Source: JAAYHV01 sp035268985
GTDB taxonomy: Bacteria; Bacillota; Clostridia; Peptostreptococcales; Anaerovoracaceae
Reading direction: 5' to 3'
Assembly (NCBI GenBank): GCA_035268985.1
Contig: DATFJV010000011.1
Coordinates: 1-16,122 of the forward strand
Length of the DNA: 16,122 nucleotides
Shown here: one piece after another, positions 14,424-16,122 of the stretch
Position numbering within the stretch: the stretch's first letter is position 1
Layout: every line of letters starts with the position of its first letter
The notes under the pieces: model-generated
What the model was told of the DNA's origin: nothing
The model's database searches: none
The model's input: the letters and a program-made list of their open reading frames with translations, nothing else
Program-made: the position numbers and the translations under genes

Positions 14424-15941
14424 ATGGATTTTGTAGGCTTAACAGGAACTATAAGTGGTTATTTATGGGCATTGCCACTTGTTTTACTAGCATTGTTAGT
14501 TGGACTTTATTATTCAATTAGAATGAAGTTTCCACAGGTGAGGTTATTTAAAGATATGGTGTACTTTTTAACTAAGGGCAGCAAATCTGATGAAGGTATT
14601 TCATCTTTTCAAGGTTTTGCAATGGCACTTGGTGGGAGAATTGGAGTGGGTAACATCGCGGGTGTTGGTACGGCAATCGCATTTGGTGGCCCAGGAGCTG
14701 TATTTTGGATGTGGGTTATAGCATTTATTGGAGCTAGCACTGCATATGCAGAATCAGCATTATCACAGGTTTTCAAAGCTAAGATAGGTGGAGAATATCG
14801 TGGTGGACCAGCTTTCTATATCGAAAAAGGAATGAGAAACAAAACATTTGGTAGGGTTTTCGCAATAATATTTGCTATTGCTGCAATAATTGCAAATGGA
14901 TTTACTGGCCCGACTATCCAAGCATTTAATGTATCAGAAGCGATGAACAATGCATGGGGAGCTAATACTACAATAGTAGGAATTGTTTTAGCAGTATTGT
15001 TTGCACTAGTTGTATTCGGAGGTATGAAGAGAATAGGTAATGTTGCAGGGAAAGTAGTACCTATAATGGCTGGTATCTACATAGTTTTAGCAATAATTAT
15101 ACTGGCAATTAATTTCCAAAGAATACCTGAAATGTTCGGATTAATCTTTGGATGTGCGTTTAATATGAACGCAATATATGGAGCAATTTGGGGACAAGCT
15201 ATACTTTGGGGTGTTAAAAGAGGAATCTACTCCAACGAAGCTGGTATGGGCTCAGGCGCTCATGCATCTGCATCAGCAGAGGTATCACACCCAGCTAAGC
15301 AAGGTTTAGCACAATCATTCTCTGTATATGTTGACACATTATTAGTCTGTACTGCAACAGCAATTATGATTTTATCAACAGGATCATATAATGTTTACTT
15401 TGGTGATGGGTTCATCACTGAAAATGCAGCTGTTTCAGGAATAAAGGCAGGTACTGGATATACTCAAGCAGCTATTGATAGTTGGATTCCTGGACTTGGT
15501 TCATCATTTATAGCGATTGCAATAGCATTTTTCGCTTTTACAACTTTATTGAGCTTTGCTTTCTATACTGATGCAAATATTAACTATGTAGCGGGTAAAT
15601 CTAAAAACAGAAAAGTTTATGTAAATATTATGAGAGTTCTTTTAACAGGAATAATTTTGTTTGGTGCTATAACAAAATCAGCAGCAGCTTGGAACTTAGC
15701 TGATATAGGTGTAGGACTTATGTCATGGGTCAACTTCATAGCTTTAATCCTATTATCAGGAATAGCTATTAAGACTTTAAAAGACTATGAAAGACAAAAG
15801 GATCTTGGCTTAAATCCAGTTTTTGAACCTAAAGACATAGGTATTGATAATGCTGAACTTTGGTATGACATTGGAGAGAATAAATATAAGGATTTGTTAG
15901 ACGCTAAGCATGAAGTTGAAGGAAATGCTAAAGCAAAATAA
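14424..15941 (+). CDS. Sodium:alanine/glutamine symporter family protein (AGCS)
   Basis: A 505-residue integral membrane transporter of the AGCS family (AlsT/GlnT/DagA), which takes up alanine, glycine or glutamine with Na+ or H+. The family signature lies at 70-97, containing GRIGVGNIAGVGTAIAFGG; the usual text is STRVGxGNIAGVATAI, so the early residues vary. A second conserved block reads KRGIYSNEAGMGSGAHASA and is followed by HPAKQG. About eleven hydrophobic segments run from residue 14 to about 455. The last 40 residues are a charged cytoplasmic tail, making it slightly longer than the usual 440-490. AGGAG (14414-14418) supports the start. The location after glnK-glnL and the repeat array favours glutamine as substrate, as for Bacillus GlnT, but alanine or glycine remain possible. 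No terminator separates it from the next gene. Confidence 0.93.
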   Translation: MDFVGLTGTISGYLWALPLVLLALLVGLYYSIRMKFPQVRLFKDMVYFLTKGSKSDEGISSFQGFAMALGGRIGVGNIAGVGTAIAFGGPGAVFWMWVIAFIGASTAYAESALSQVFKAKIGGEYRGGPAFYIEKGMRNKTFGRVFAIIFAIAAIIANGFTGPTIQAFNVSEAMNNAWGANTTIVGIVLAVLFALVVFGGMKRIGNVAGKVVPIMAGIYIVLAIIILAINFQRIPEMFGLIFGCAFNMNAIYGAIWGQAILWGVKRGIYSNEAGMGSGAHASASAEVSHPAKQGLAQSFSVYVDTLLVCTATAIMILSTGSYNVYFGDGFITENAAVSGIKAGTGYTQAAIDSWIPGLGSSFIAIAIAFFAFTTLLSFAFYTDANINYVAGKSKNRKVYVNIMRVLLTGIILFGAITKSAAAWNLADIGVGLMSWVNFIALILLSGIAIKTLKDYERQKDLGLNPVFEPKDIGIDNAELWYDIGENKYKDLLDAKHEVEGNAKAK

Positions 15942-15996
15942 TTAATAAAAAAGTGTGTTTTAAATAAATAAATAATATTATAAAGGAGAAAACAAA

Positions 15997-16122
15997 ATGG
16001 CTGTAAATTTAAAAGGAAGAAGTTTTTTGACATTAATGGATTTCACTCCACTTGAAATCAGATATATGCTTGACCTAGCACATGACTTAAAGGCAAAGAA
16101 AAGAGCAGGTGTTGTTAATAGT
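15997..16122 (+). CDS. argF: Ornithine carbamoyltransferase, first 42 codons (cut by window edge)
   Basis: The frame runs open from the ATG to the right edge and encodes MAVNLKGRSFLTLMDFTP followed by LEIRYMLDLAHDLKAKKRAG, the characteristic N-terminus of ornithine carbamoyltransferases. The catalytic STRTR and HCLP motifs lie outside the window. The enzyme joins carbamoyl phosphate and ornithine to citrulline (argF) or runs in reverse in the arginine deiminase pathway (arcB); the two cannot be told apart from this fragment. AAAGGAG (15982-15988) lies 8 bases before the ATG. The 55-base gap to the symporter gene holds only A/T-rich sequence with a short TAAA repeat and no hairpin, so the two are probably transcribed together. 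Confidence 0.88.
   Translation, partial: MAVNLKGRSFLTLMDFTPLEIRYMLDLAHDLKAKKRAGVVNS

Noticed and set aside
15961..15975. TAAA tandem repeat before the ornithine carbamoyltransferase gene
   Set aside because: Three units of a four-base A/T-rich repeat in an AT-rich spacer are expected by chance and show no regulatory form.
1..16122. Mobile element, phage, CRISPR or defence system
   Set aside because: No transposase, integrase, cas-like gene, spaced direct-repeat array of CRISPR size or attachment-type duplication was seen; all genes belong to core metabolic or regulatory families with similar base use.

Overview
The window is AT-rich, densely coded DNA with strong GGAGG-type ribosome binding sites, short spacers and U-tailed hairpin terminators. 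The gene families point to a low-GC Gram-positive bacterium of the Clostridia: a YwaC/RelP-like small alarmone synthetase, a DUF815 ATPase, valS-folC, a GlnK-GlnL two-component pair, a BMP-family lipoprotein and a Na+/amino-acid (AGCS) symporter. I cannot fix the genus from sequence alone. No rRNA, tRNA, CRISPR, insertion sequence or prophage was seen, so this looks like ordinary chromosomal backbone.

Left part, minus strand (1-3436). One transcript starts from a well-formed promoter at 3485-3513 and carries ilvE (branched-chain aminotransferase). Three bases later comes a DUF815 AAA+ ATPase gene, closed by a hairpin terminator at 1150-1175. Further on, an OmpR/PhoB response regulator (416-1096) overlaps by 8 bases the start of its histidine kinase, which is cut by the left edge.

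Middle part, plus strand (3654-10905). A small alarmone synthetase is divergent from ilvE and has its own terminator. Next is a valS-folC-glyA run (valyl-tRNA synthetase, folylpolyglutamate synthase, serine hydroxymethyltransferase), ending in a GC-rich terminator. The glyA product carries an unusual 7-residue insertion in an active-site loop. A small P-loop protein of unknown function with its own promoter follows, then a terminator and a CoA-pyrophosphatase-like NUDIX hydrolase.

Right part, plus strand (11005-16122). A BMP/PnrA-type substrate-binding lipoprotein stands alone, without ABC transporter subunits. A terminator separates it from a GlnK-type membrane histidine kinase and a GlnL (receiver plus YcbB domain) regulator. 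After another terminator come an AGCS-family Na+/alanine-glutamine symporter and the first 42 codons of ornithine carbamoyltransferase. The leader of the symporter gene holds four 10-bp-phased TTTTGT/TTWTGA-type direct repeats. They resemble the GlnL operator described in Bacillus subtilis, which links the regulator to the adjacent transporter and is the most informative signal in the window.

The main themes are amino-acid and nitrogen metabolism (ilvE, glyA, GlnK-GlnL, AGCS, ornithine carbamoyltransferase), folate/one-carbon metabolism (folC, glyA) and starvation signalling (alarmone synthetase). I did not find a clearly new multi-gene system. The best leads are the phased operator array, the orphan lipoprotein linked to a sensor kinase, the inverted repeat inside the lipoprotein promoter, and the SHMT insertion.
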